DNA from: an uncultured Eubacteriales bacterium
Lineage (GTDB): Bacteria; Bacillota; Clostridia; Christensenellales; CAG-917
Direction: 5' to 3'
Assembly (NCBI GenBank): GCA_900550855.1
Contig: URTQ01000026.1
Span: 1 to 12,385 of the forward strand
Length of the DNA: 12,385 nt
Part shown: piece by piece, positions 1-6,934 of the stretch
How positions within the stretch are numbered: the first letter of the stretch is position 1
How the letters are laid out: the number at the start of each line of letters is the position of its first letter
Translations under genes and position numbers: made by a program
Notes under the pieces: generated by a model
Databases searched by the model: none
Told to the model about the DNA's origin: nothing
Seen by the model: only the letters and a program-made list of their open reading frames with translations

Positions 1-15
1 CCACTCAATCCAACC

Positions 16-45
16 AAAAGCACTCAAACGAGTGCTTTTATTTTT
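16..45 (+). terminator. Intrinsic terminator of a gene off the left edge
   Basis: A perfect 10-base-pair stem (16-25 with 30-39) closes an AAAC loop and is followed on the plus strand by an A and five T's (40-45). The plus-strand T run suggests it ends a rightward gene lying left of the window. The other strand has no comparable T run, so it is less likely to serve the leftward flavin reductase gene, which has its own terminator at 71-115. Confidence 0.7.
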
Positions 46-70
46 GCTTTCGTGTTTTTTTTATAAATTT

Positions 71-115
71 ATAAAAATAAAAGACGGCGAATGCGCTTTG
101 GCACTCGCCGTCTTT
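71..115 (-). terminator. Intrinsic terminator of the flavin reductase gene
   Basis: On the minus strand a stem of 15 pairs (115-101 with 94-80, one of them a G-U pair in RNA) closes a six-base loop. It is followed by a T-rich tail at 79-71. It starts about 25 bases after the stop codon of the flavin reductase gene and is the obvious end of that transcript. Confidence 0.85.
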
Positions 116-139
116 CGTTTTGACGTAAAAATTTGCGGC

Positions 140-697
140 TTATTTGAGTTGCAAACCGTCTTTAAACGCTTTGCCCACACTCTCGCCGAGAACGACGTAC
201 TCGTTGTTTACGCTGTCAAACGTGATAGGCGCAAGTTTTTGAACGTCGATCGTACCGTTTGTGAGAACGCTCTCGTCTGCCGATACGTTGACGATATGCC
301 CTCTCATCGTGCCGGTGCTTGCGTCGTAATCGATGAGTTCGCACTCGATTGCAAACGGCAATTCGTTGATGATGGGCGCGTCGACGTTTGCGCTGTGCGT
401 GTAAGTGAAGCCCGTCTTTGCAAATTTGTCGGGAGTGTTGTTTGCGGATACAAGTCCGAGATAGTCGCACTCTTTGACGTACTTTGCCGTTGCCACCGAC
501 ACCGTAAACGCCTTTCTTTCAAGGATATTTTTTACGGTTTTGTGTCCTGCCGACAGGCACATCGAGATTTGTTCGTAGTCGCCGATACCGCCCCACGCCG
601 CGTTCATAGCGTCGACAGTTCCGTTTTTGTCGTAACTTGCGATAATAAGCACGGGCATAGGATAAAGCCACGTTTTTGGTCCGAAATTCTTTCTCAT
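140..697 (-). CDS. Flavin reductase-like FMN-binding protein
   Basis: The 185-residue protein matches the flavin reductase-like (PF01613) fold seen in flavoredoxins and anaerobic flavin reductases, which bind FMN non-covalently and pass electrons to partner proteins. Visible family features are the N-terminal PMPVLIIAS strand, the DAMNAAWGG segment (residues 29-37), which corresponds to the usual FMN-contacting 'T/N-x-A-W' region, SMCLSAGHKT (45-54), and a C-terminal half with alternating beta strands. Length is normal for the short members. No signal peptide is seen, so it is cytoplasmic. The ATG at 697 is preceded by a good GAGG site eight bases upstream. It has its own promoter (744-772) and terminator, so it is probably a single-gene unit. 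The electron donor and acceptor cannot be told from sequence. Confidence 0.85.
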   Translation of the reverse strand: MRKNFGPKTWLYPMPVLIIASYDKNGTVDAMNAAWGGIGDYEQISMCLSAGHKTVKNILERKAFTVSVATAKYVKECDYLGLVSANNTPDKFAKTGFTYTHSANVDAPIINELPFAIECELIDYDASTGTMRGHIVNVSADESVLTNGTIDVQKLAPITFDSVNNEYVVLGESVGKAFKDGLQLK

Positions 698-743
698 ATA
701 TACCTCACAAAACGCATAAAAGCGTTATATTGATTATGGTTTA

Positions 744-772
744 TTTGTAACGCGACAATTCGCGTTTGTCAA
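744..772 (-). promoter_or_regulatory. Promoter with palindromic spacer, flavin reductase gene
   Basis: On the minus strand a perfect TTGACA -35 box (772-767), a 17-base spacer and a TACAAA -10 box (749-744) give a start near 737, about 40 bases before the ATG. A perfect inverted repeat, AACGCGA-N4-TCGCGTT (749-766 on the plus strand), fills the spacer and touches the -10. It is a likely repressor operator. A weaker 5-base-arm hairpin (711-715 with 722-726) lies in the leader. Confidence 0.6.
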
Positions 773-775
773 TAT

Positions 776-1597
776 TCAAATTCCGTTTTGCACTGCAAAC
801 TCTGTGTATGCGCCGAGATAAGCGAACGCCGAAAAATAGGTGTCGAGTTTGAGCGTATTTGCAAGGAACACGTCCGCCAAAAACGCGTTGCCCTTCGAAA
901 GATAATAAAGGTGCGCGCCGTAGTTGAATATGCACTTTTGCAGTTCGTCCTCGTCGGCGATAACGTCGCACTCGGAAAGCGAATCGCCGTCGAAAAGTTT
1001 GAGCGATTGCATATATCCCGTGTGGTGTCCTATTTCCATATTCCTATCGAATTTTTGCATAATCTCGCTTACGTCCTTGTCTACTCTCACGTTGCACGCA
1101 ACCGCCCAAAACAGCGAAGCGACGTACATATCGCCGTTGTCTTTTGCAAGAGTTATGCACTCGTCAAAAAGCAGTTTCGCGCCGTCGAAATCGCCCTCGT
1201 AATACTTGCAGCAACCGAGCATATATTTGGGGTCGAGAACGTCGTCCGCGTGCGTTACGCACCACTCGAATTCCGCCTTTGCATCGTCGAGGCGCAACGT
1301 CGAAAGGTATCTGCCCGCGCATTTTCTTCTCGCCTCGTAATCGTCGGGGCGAATGGTTTTTGCCTTTTCGAAACATTCCAGAGCCTCGTGATAGCGCATT
1401 TGAAAAGCGAGCGCGCTTCCGAGTTCCATATACGTTTCGTAGCAAGGATTATTCTTGTTTTTCAATCTCGCAAACGCGGTTTTTTCGTCGTCGGGTACAA
1501 CGCGTTTGTGCGCTTTTCCGCGCAAAATCTCGTCGTCGCGCAAGGCTCTGACGTCGCTTATTTTATTGCAGTTGCAGTTCGGGTCGCCAAGACACAT
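776..1597 (-). CDS. Cysteine-rich TPR-repeat protein, function unknown
   Basis: The 273-residue protein contains about three tetratricopeptide-like helical repeats (roughly residues 53-86, 87-120 and 124-152), with typical signatures such as LGSALAFQMRYHEALECFEKA. TPR repeats mediate protein-protein contact. Two things are unusual. There are 13 cysteines in 273 residues, and the N terminus carries a short Cys-X5-Cys-X-Cys motif (C2, C8, C10) before the repeats, which could hold a metal. No signal peptide or membrane segment is seen. The start at 1597 is supported by a strong GAGGTG site. It begins only 39 bases after the last transporter gene with no terminator between, so it is probably co-transcribed as the last gene of that operon. 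Its role there is not known. Confidence 0.7.
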   Translation of the reverse strand: MCLGDPNCNCNKISDVRALRDDEILRGKAHKRVVPDDEKTAFARLKNKNNPCYETYMELGSALAFQMRYHEALECFEKAKTIRPDDYEARRKCAGRYLSTLRLDDAKAEFEWCVTHADDVLDPKYMLGCCKYYEGDFDGAKLLFDECITLAKDNGDMYVASLFWAVACNVRVDKDVSEIMQKFDRNMEIGHHTGYMQSLKLFDGDSLSECDVIADEDELQKCIFNYGAHLYYLSKGNAFLADVFLANTLKLDTYFSAFAYLGAYTEFAVQNGI

Positions 1598-1636
1598 ATT
1601 TTCACCTCGTACCTAAATCGGCACTTTATCTATTCG

Positions 1637-2491
1637 TTATCTATATTTTATCGTGCTTTCTTGCACGATTTTACGTCTGAACTCGACGTATTGACTTATC
1701 GCGTATATGGCAAGTTGCAAAAGCGCGATACACACGCCCGGCGCAAGAAGCCAGTTGTATGCGCCCATAGTTATTCCGCCGTATGTGAACGCGTTTTGAA
1801 TCATCACGCCCCACGTCACGTCGGTGACGCTTCCCATACCGAGGAAACTGAGCGTCGCCTCTATCATAATGCAACTTGCAACCGACGGCAAGAATTTCGC
1901 AAGCGCGACGTCGGCGACGTTTGGCAGTGTGTGGCGCACGAGTATTCTCGCCTCGCCGTAACCCAAAGACCTTAACGCGCGGACGTAGTCCGAGTTTTTG
2001 ACCGCCATAGTCTTTGCCCTCACCGCCCTTGCCGTCGAACACCAGCAAAGCAACGCTATGGTGAGAATTATGCTCATCTTGCCGCCGCTCGTATACGCCG
2101 CTATGACGATTGCCGCCGGCAACATCGGAATGAGCAAAAAGAAGTTGATTAATCCGTTTATCGCTTCCGAAAATACGCCGCTAAGATACCCTGCGAGCAG
2201 TCCGACGGCAACGCCTATCGTAAGGCACGCAAGCGCGCTCACCACGCCCACGACCAAAGTCGAGCGAGTCGCGACGATAAGTTGGGAAAAGACGTCGTAG
2301 CCGAGATTGTTTGTGCCGAGAATATGTTGCTTCGAGCAAGGCAAAAACTTCTCGAAACTCTCGTCCGCAGAATACGGCGCGATTTTCTGTCCGAATATCG
2401 CAAATATCGCAAACGTCAGAAGTATCGCTATGCCCAAACACAGCACGACGATCGACAACACTTTTTTTGCAGTGTACGCTCTCTTGCTCAT
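1637..2491 (-). CDS. ABC importer permease, DppC/NikC type
   Basis: This is a membrane-spanning subunit of a peptide/nickel-class ABC importer, 284 residues from the chosen start (NikC and DppC are close to this size). It has an N-terminal membrane helix (about residues 9-33), a further set of helices from about 75 on, and the binding-protein-dependent transport loop at 169-191 (DYVRALRSLGYGEARILVRH), which docks onto the ATPases. The family hallmark EATLSFLGMG is at 211-220. The frame is open upstream to 2530, but the ATG at 2491 has an AGGAAGG site and forms a 4-base ATGA overlap with the stop of the partner permease, which indicates translational coupling. Substrate cannot be read from the permease alone. 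Confidence 0.92.
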   Translation of the reverse strand: MSKRAYTAKKVLSIVVLCLGIAILLTFAIFAIFGQKIAPYSADESFEKFLPCSKQHILGTNNLGYDVFSQLIVATRSTLVVGVVSALACLTIGVAVGLLAGYLSGVFSEAINGLINFFLLIPMLPAAIVIAAYTSGGKMSIILTIALLCWCSTARAVRAKTMAVKNSDYVRALRSLGYGEARILVRHTLPNVADVALAKFLPSVASCIMIEATLSFLGMGSVTDVTWGVMIQNAFTYGGITMGAYNWLLAPGVCIALLQLAIYAISQYVEFRRKIVQESTIKYR

Positions 2492-3453
2492 TGCGCCGCC
2501 TTCCTTTGTCGAGGATCGCACAGCGCGCAAATCACGTCGGCTATGAAATTTGAAACTATCACGCTTATCGCAATCACCAAAAGCGTGCCTTGCAACATCG
2601 GGAAATCCTTGTCGAATATCGCGCGATTTACGAGCATACCTACGCCGTCCACCGAAAACACCTTTTCTATGACGATAGAGCCTGCAATCATATGTCCGAA
2701 ACTCGTGCCGAGCATAGATATGAACGCGCCGCTTATGTTGGGAAAAACGTGCGCGCTGTTAAGGCGCGCGTCGCTCAATCCCTTTGCGCGCGCGTACGTC
2801 ATATATTGAGTGTCCTGTATACTTGCCGATTGATTGCGAACGAGAAGATACTTCTTCGGCACGGACACGAACGTGAGCGTCGCAACGGGCAGTATCAAAT
2901 GCAAAAGTCTGTCGCCGAACACGTTTTGAGCAAACGGCGAATTGAGTCCGCCCGACGGCAAAATTTTCCACTCGAACGCAAACAGAATGAGAAGCACGAT
3001 TGCAAAAAGGAACGTCGGCACGGAATCTAAAATCATCATACCGCCGCTTATCCCCGCGTCGAGCAAACTCGATTTTCTGCCGCCTGCGACAAGTCCCAAC
3101 CAAAATGCCAAAAGCGCGGACAGAATCCACGCAGGCAAAGTTATTTGCAACGTGCGAGGTATCTTTTCGAGTATTATCGCGCCAACGTCGCCGCCTCTAT
3201 GATAGGAATATCCGAGGTCGCCTTTCGCAAGTCCCGAAAGGTAATTCGCAAACTGTTTTCCGAGCGGCAAATCGAGTCCCGCCTCGTGATACAACTCGTC
3301 GTACTGTTCTTGCGACAAAGTGGTTTCGTCCGCGCCGACGAGATTTGCGAGCGGATCACCCGGCATAAGTCGAGGCAAGAAGAAATTGACGACCAACAGT
3401 GCCGCCAACGCAACGATTGAAAATATCAACGTTTTGGTTATTCTCTTCGCCAT
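2488..3453 (-). CDS. ABC importer permease, DppB/NikB type
   Basis: This is the first permease of the peptide/nickel-class importer, 321 residues, close to NikB (about 314) and DppB (about 339). It opens with a membrane helix followed by the LPRLMPGDPL motif (residues 26-35), typical of DppB-type subunits. The ATPase-docking loop is at 220-240 (ARAKGLSDARLNSAHVFPN), and the C-terminal part carries VEKVF-like and DFPMLQGTLL motifs (here IEKVF at 262-266, DFPMLQGTLL at 283-292). The ATG at 3453 is chosen over an in-frame TTG at 3471. Neither has a strong ribosome binding site, so the start is somewhat uncertain. It follows the binding-protein gene after about 106 bases and overlaps the next permease by 4 bases. 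Confidence 0.92.
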   Translation of the reverse strand: MAKRITKTLIFSIVALAALLVVNFFLPRLMPGDPLANLVGADETTLSQEQYDELYHEAGLDLPLGKQFANYLSGLAKGDLGYSYHRGGDVGAIILEKIPRTLQITLPAWILSALLAFWLGLVAGGRKSSLLDAGISGGMMILDSVPTFLFAIVLLILFAFEWKILPSGGLNSPFAQNVFGDRLLHLILPVATLTFVSVPKKYLLVRNQSASIQDTQYMTYARAKGLSDARLNSAHVFPNISGAFISMLGTSFGHMIAGSIVIEKVFSVDGVGMLVNRAIFDKDFPMLQGTLLVIAISVIVSNFIADVICALCDPRQRKAAQ

Positions 3454-3559
3454 AGTTATCTTTTGTCGCAACTCAAAGTTTATCGCTCGTATTCGTCGTT
3501 ATAAATCGCCTTTTGTGCTATTATTCGCGTTATTCGTTTTTGTTTGTATCGTATTCGAT

Positions 3560-5155
3560 TCAATGCTTTTGAAGCGTTTCGAACGTCGAGGGATTGAGTA
3601 TTCCCGCAACCGAGTCGAGTTTGAAACCGTCGAGTTTCGCGCTTGCGCCGTACGTCGTTCCGTCGTAAAAGAGCGCAACGCAAATCACGTTTTTCGCGAC
3701 GTAGTCCTGATAATCGCCGACTGCCGTCGCAAGTCGTTCGGACGTTGCCGCGTTTTTCATCGCATACAGAATTTTGCCGTACTCGGTGAGTCCTTGTTCG
3801 TCCTCGACGAGCAGTTGTCCGTGCGCGACGGGGTTCTTCATATCGAGCATACTCGTGTTTGTCGCAAGCGTGTATCTCGTGCCGTACCCTGCTTCAAAGT
3901 CGTAGCCTTTTGCAGTGATTTTGGCAAGGCTCGCCATATGATTGCCCGCTTGATAGTACTCTTGCCAGTCGCTTCCCTTTTCGACAAGTACGACGTTGAC
4001 GAGTCCGCTTTCTTCGATTTGAGTTTTGAGAAGCGAAGCGTATTGCGTATCGTCCGTGCCTGCGTGCACGAGCAATTCAAAGCGCAATTTGTTAGATTGC
4101 GAATATCCCTCTCTCGTCAAAAGTTCCTTTGCCTTTTCAAGATTGCGAGTCCACACGGGCGTTTCTTTGTATCCGAAGATACCCTCGCCCACGAAGCCTT
4201 CTCTCGACGGCGCAGCACCCGCCGAAGCAAACGTCGAGCGGATTTTGTCATAATCTATCGACAGCGCGATTGCGCGCTTTACGTTTGCGTTGGTCATTTT
4301 TTGATTGTTGAAAAACAGCGTTTTCGGCACTTGCTTCGTCGCTTGCGAGATAAGTTTTACGTCGCTTTGAGAGGAAAGCGCGGATATTTGGTCGCTCGTG
4401 AGTCCTTTTGCATAGTCGAAAATCAAATCGATTTCGCCGTTTTTGAGCGCGAGCGTAAGCACTTCTTGCGAGCCGTATTGCTTGAATATCACCTTGTCGA
4501 ATTTGACGTCGTTCGCTTTGGGATAGTCTGCGAATTTTTCAAACGCAATCGTTCCTGCCGCTTTGTCGACGGACGAAAATTTGAAAGGTCCTGCGCCGAC
4601 GACGGATTGCTCGTCGGTCACCGTATCTTTGGTTTTGCCGTCAAGCAAGTGTTTCGGCGCAATAGTGAGTGCGGAAACTTTGGCCAAAAACGTATCGGAC
4701 GGCGTGCACAATTCGTAAACGAGCGAATTTCCCGATTTTTGCACGGATTCGTAGTCCTCGCCCTCTTTCAAAGACGAAAGCGAAAACTCTACGTCGTCGA
4801 TAGTGACGATTTCGCCGTCGTGCCACTTGTAGCCGTCTTTTTGCGTGAGGGTGAGCGTTTTGCCGTCCTCGCTCAACGCATAATCGCAATCCACACCGAC
4901 GTATTCGCCGTCGATTTTGCTTACCGCCGCAATTTGCGATACGCTTGAAGCGATTTTGTCGAAGTTGTAACCGGGTGCGCCGCCGTTTGAATCCAGACGA
5001 TTGAGCGAATCCACGCTCATAGTAGTGCCGACGACGAGTACGCTTTGCTTTCCGTCGTTTTTAGGGTTGCACGCAACGAATGTCGCAACGCACAAGGCGG
5101 CGATTAGCAGTGCAAGCAAAATATATGTCGTTTGATTTTTACGTTTCGTTTCCAT
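3560..5155 (-). CDS. Family-5 solute-binding lipoprotein of the ABC importer
   Basis: The 531-residue extracellular solute-binding protein (SBP_bac_5 family, the DppA/OppA/NikA class) captures the substrate outside the cell and hands it to the two permeases. An N-terminal basic stretch and hydrophobic helix (residues 10-27) end in FVAC, so Cys29 is probably lipidated and anchors the protein to the membrane. The phenylalanine at -3 makes the lipobox non-canonical. Family motifs include KDGYKWHDGEIVTIDDVEFS (about residues 105-124). Length fits NikA, DppA and related proteins (about 520-540). The gene sits in mid-operon between the ATPases and permeases. Peptides, nickel chelates and opines are all bound by this family, and sequence alone does not decide between them. 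No strong ribosome binding site precedes the ATG. Confidence 0.9.
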   Translation of the reverse strand: METKRKNQTTYILLALLIAALCVATFVACNPKNDGKQSVLVVGTTMSVDSLNRLDSNGGAPGYNFDKIASSVSQIAAVSKIDGEYVGVDCDYALSEDGKTLTLTQKDGYKWHDGEIVTIDDVEFSLSSLKEGEDYESVQKSGNSLVYELCTPSDTFLAKVSALTIAPKHLLDGKTKDTVTDEQSVVGAGPFKFSSVDKAAGTIAFEKFADYPKANDVKFDKVIFKQYGSQEVLTLALKNGEIDLIFDYAKGLTSDQISALSSQSDVKLISQATKQVPKTLFFNNQKMTNANVKRAIALSIDYDKIRSTFASAGAAPSREGFVGEGIFGYKETPVWTRNLEKAKELLTREGYSQSNKLRFELLVHAGTDDTQYASLLKTQIEESGLVNVVLVEKGSDWQEYYQAGNHMASLAKITAKGYDFEAGYGTRYTLATNTSMLDMKNPVAHGQLLVEDEQGLTEYGKILYAMKNAATSERLATAVGDYQDYVAKNVICVALFYDGTTYGASAKLDGFKLDSVAGILNPSTFETLQKH

Positions 5156-5253
5156 AGTTTAGTTCTTCTATATTTATCTTTTTGGGGTTGTTTTCTTTAT
5201 ATCGCTTTATGCCTTACTGTTGTTCTTTCTACCGTTATTCTTTGCTATATTCG

Positions 5254-5970
5254 TTATTCTTTTGCGGCTTGATTCTCAAAGAGACTCAATTTGCCGTCTT
5301 CGAGAAGATAGGTTTCGTCGCAAAAATTTTTCACGAGCGCAACATCGTGTGAAATGAAAAGCAACGAAACGCCTCTTTCTTTCACGAGATTATCGAGCAG
5401 TTTGACGATATTCTTTTGCGTTTCCGCATCGAGCATTGACGTTGACTCGTCGCAAACGAGAATTTGGGGATTGGTTGCGAGAGCGCGCGCTATGACCGCG
5501 CGTTGTGCCTGTCCGCCGCTCAAATGCACGGGAAGCCTTGAAAACAGCGTGCGTTCGAGTCCTACGACGTCGAAAAGCCGCAAAGCCTTTTCTTGTGCGT
5601 CCTTACCTCTCTTTGCCGCCTTGGAAAAGACGAGCGTTTCCTTTATCGCACTGCCTATGCGCTGCGTGGGGTCGAGTGCGAAAAGTGGTTTTTGAGGTAT
5701 GAGTTGAACTTTGACGCCCGCCTTTTTGTCGTACCTATTCTTGCCGTCGAAAAGGCTTTGACCGTCAAGCAAAACGCTTCCGCTATCGAGTTTTTCCACA
5801 CCGCACAGTATGTTTGCAAGCGTGCTTTTTCCCTCGCCGCTTTTGCCTACCAAACCCATTTTTTTGCCGTTATTTATGGTTAAAGACACGCTTTTGAGAG
5901 GATAAACGCTCGATTTTGATTTTTTGTCGCCAACGACGAACGATTTTGACAAGTCGATTATTTCAAGCAT
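5254..5970 (-). CDS. ABC importer ATPase, DppF/NikE type (short)
   Basis: This is the second ATP-hydrolysing subunit of the importer, 238 residues from the chosen start. The Walker A motif is GKSGEGKS (42-49), followed by Gln93 of the Q-loop, signature LSGGQAQ (150-156), Walker B ILVCDE (170-175) and the switch histidine in SHD (208), so it should be active. It ends soon after the core fold and lacks the roughly 70-residue, cysteine-containing C-terminal extension of OppF/DppF. NikE is similarly short. The frame is open to 6066, but the ATG at 5970 has a clear GAGGTG site and an 8-base overlap with the preceding ATPase gene, so the longer form is rejected. A 98-base A-rich gap separates it from the binding-protein gene. 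Confidence 0.92.
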   Translation of the reverse strand: MLEIIDLSKSFVVGDKKSKSSVYPLKSVSLTINNGKKMGLVGKSGEGKSTLANILCGVEKLDSGSVLLDGQSLFDGKNRYDKKAGVKVQLIPQKPLFALDPTQRIGSAIKETLVFSKAAKRGKDAQEKALRLFDVVGLERTLFSRLPVHLSGGQAQRAVIARALATNPQILVCDESTSMLDAETQKNIVKLLDNLVKERGVSLLFISHDVALVKNFCDETYLLEDGKLSLFENQAAKE

Positions 5971-6745
5971 CTTGCACCTCGCACACCGCAACGAGCGTCT
6001 TTGTGTACTCGCTCTGCGGATTTGAAAACACGTCGAGAGTTTTGCCGTATTCAACCACTGTGCCATCTTTCAGCACAAGCACGTCGTCGCACCTTTTTGC
6101 TTCCGCAATATCGTGCGTGACGAACACCGTTGCGCAAGACGAAAAGTCGTTTCGTATGCAATCCCAAAACGCTTCTTTTGTTTCGCCGTCTATTCCTCTC
6201 GTCGCCTCGTCGGCAACGATAAGGTTTGCGTGCGAGCAAAGCGTGATTGCAAGCACCACCCTTTGCGCTTCGCCGCCGCTTATTTCAAATGGGTATTTTT
6301 CAAGGATTTCTTCCGCGTTTTTTAGTCCCGATTTTGTTAGATTGCGTATCGCCGCTTCGCGCTTTTGCTCTCTCGTAAGTTTGCCGCCGTTCCTTTTCAA
6401 AGACTCGTATATTTGGGTTTTTATTTTGAGAGAGGGATTCAACGACTCTGCGCCGCCCTGCGGAATAAGCACGATTTCGTTGCCCATAAGTTTTTTGGCA
6501 AACCTGCGGTTTTCAAGCAAATTCACGCCGCCGTACTCGATCTTGCCCGTCGCAAAACAGTTGTCCGCAAGCGAGGACGTAAGCGCGTTGACAATCATAG
6601 ATTTGCCGCTTCCCGACTCGCCCACTATCGCAAGGCTCTCGCCGCCGTCAAGACAGAACGAAATGCCCTCGACGATAGTTTCCGTCGAGTGCAAAAACAT
6701 TGCGTGTACGTTGAGATTTTCAACTTGAATTATGCCCTTGCTCAT
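5963..6745 (-). CDS. ABC importer ATPase, DppD/NikD type (short)
   Basis: This is the first gene of the transporter operon and one of two ATPases that power import. Over 260 residues it shows Walker A GESGSGKS (42-49), Q-loop Gln96, signature ISGGEAQ (155-161), Walker B LIVADE (175-180) and the switch histidine of THD (211). Size matches NikD (about 254) rather than OppD/DppD (about 330), since the C-terminal oligopeptide-transporter extension is absent. The usual Pro-Thr after Walker B is replaced by Ala-Thr-Arg-Gly. The ATG at 6745 is chosen although it has no ribosome binding site. The promoter just upstream puts the transcript start at or next to this codon. An in-frame TTG at 6781 falls inside the -35 box and cannot be the start if that promoter is used. 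Confidence 0.9.
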   Translation of the reverse strand: MSKGIIQVENLNVHAMFLHSTETIVEGISFCLDGGESLAIVGESGSGKSMIVNALTSSLADNCFATGKIEYGGVNLLENRRFAKKLMGNEIVLIPQGGAESLNPSLKIKTQIYESLKRNGGKLTREQKREAAIRNLTKSGLKNAEEILEKYPFEISGGEAQRVVLAITLCSHANLIVADEATRGIDGETKEAFWDCIRNDFSSCATVFVTHDIAEAKRCDDVLVLKDGTVVEYGKTLDVFSNPQSEYTKTLVAVCEVQDA

Positions 6746-6752
6746 AGGATAA

Positions 6753-6781
6753 ATTATACCATTGTGCGCAACCGCAATCAA
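6753..6781 (-). promoter_or_regulatory. Promoter of the ABC importer operon, likely leaderless
   Basis: On the minus strand, TTGATT (6781-6776), a 17-base spacer and a perfect TATAAT (6758-6753) form a strong sigma-A-type promoter. Seven bases separate the -10 box from the ATG at 6745, so transcription should start at the A of the ATG or one base before it. That leaves no room for a ribosome binding site. Confidence 0.7.
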
Positions 6782-6814
6782 GTTATATCAAACATTTTTG
6801 TACGGTTAAAATTG

Positions 6815-6863
6815 TAAAAATCAAACAAATCGAAACATTTTGTTTTGTTTTTGTTGATTTTTA
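6815..6863. promoter_or_regulatory. 49-base imperfect palindrome between divergent promoters
   Basis: The inverted repeat is centred on base 6839. The outer arms pair perfectly over 10 bases (6815-6824 with 6854-6863), the inner arms AAACA and TGTTT (6833-6837 with 6841-6845) pair fully, and most positions between also match. It lies almost in the middle of the 189-base region shared by the transporter and TetR promoters. It is a likely operator for the adjacent TetR-type protein. The region is A/T-rich, which makes chance symmetry easier. Confidence 0.5.
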
Positions 6864-6875
6864 GAACATTTTGTA

Positions 6876-6905
6876 TTGACGAGCGAACACGATGTTTGGT
6901 ATAAT
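6876..6905 (+). promoter_or_regulatory. Promoter of the tetR-family gene
   Basis: TTGACG (6876-6881), an 18-base spacer and TATAAT (6900-6905) predict a transcript start near 6912, about 23 bases before the ATG. The spacer contains the dyad AACA-CGA-TGTT (6886-6896), suggesting autoregulation by the gene product. Confidence 0.7.
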
Positions 6906-6934
6906 CGAGAAAAGAAAGATATGCGAGGCGGAAT

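Noticed and set aside
1650..1669. Hairpin with 6-7 pair stem near the 3' end of the DppC-type permease gene
   Set aside because: It lies inside the coding sequence. The T run follows only on the plus strand, where no gene would end, so it was not called a terminator.
788..1975. A 395-codon plus-strand frame opposite the TPR gene
   Set aside because: It crosses two real minus-strand genes, lacks recognisable domains and has no promoter or binding site.
3320..4948. A 542-codon plus-strand frame antisense to the solute-binding protein gene
   Set aside because: Same codon-avoidance effect. The minus-strand frame has a lipoprotein signal and clear SBP family motifs.
5971..6066. 32-residue N-terminal extension of the second ATPase
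   Set aside because: It is a shadow of the preceding ATPase gene. The ATG at 5970 has a good ribosome binding site and begins with the usual ABC N terminus.
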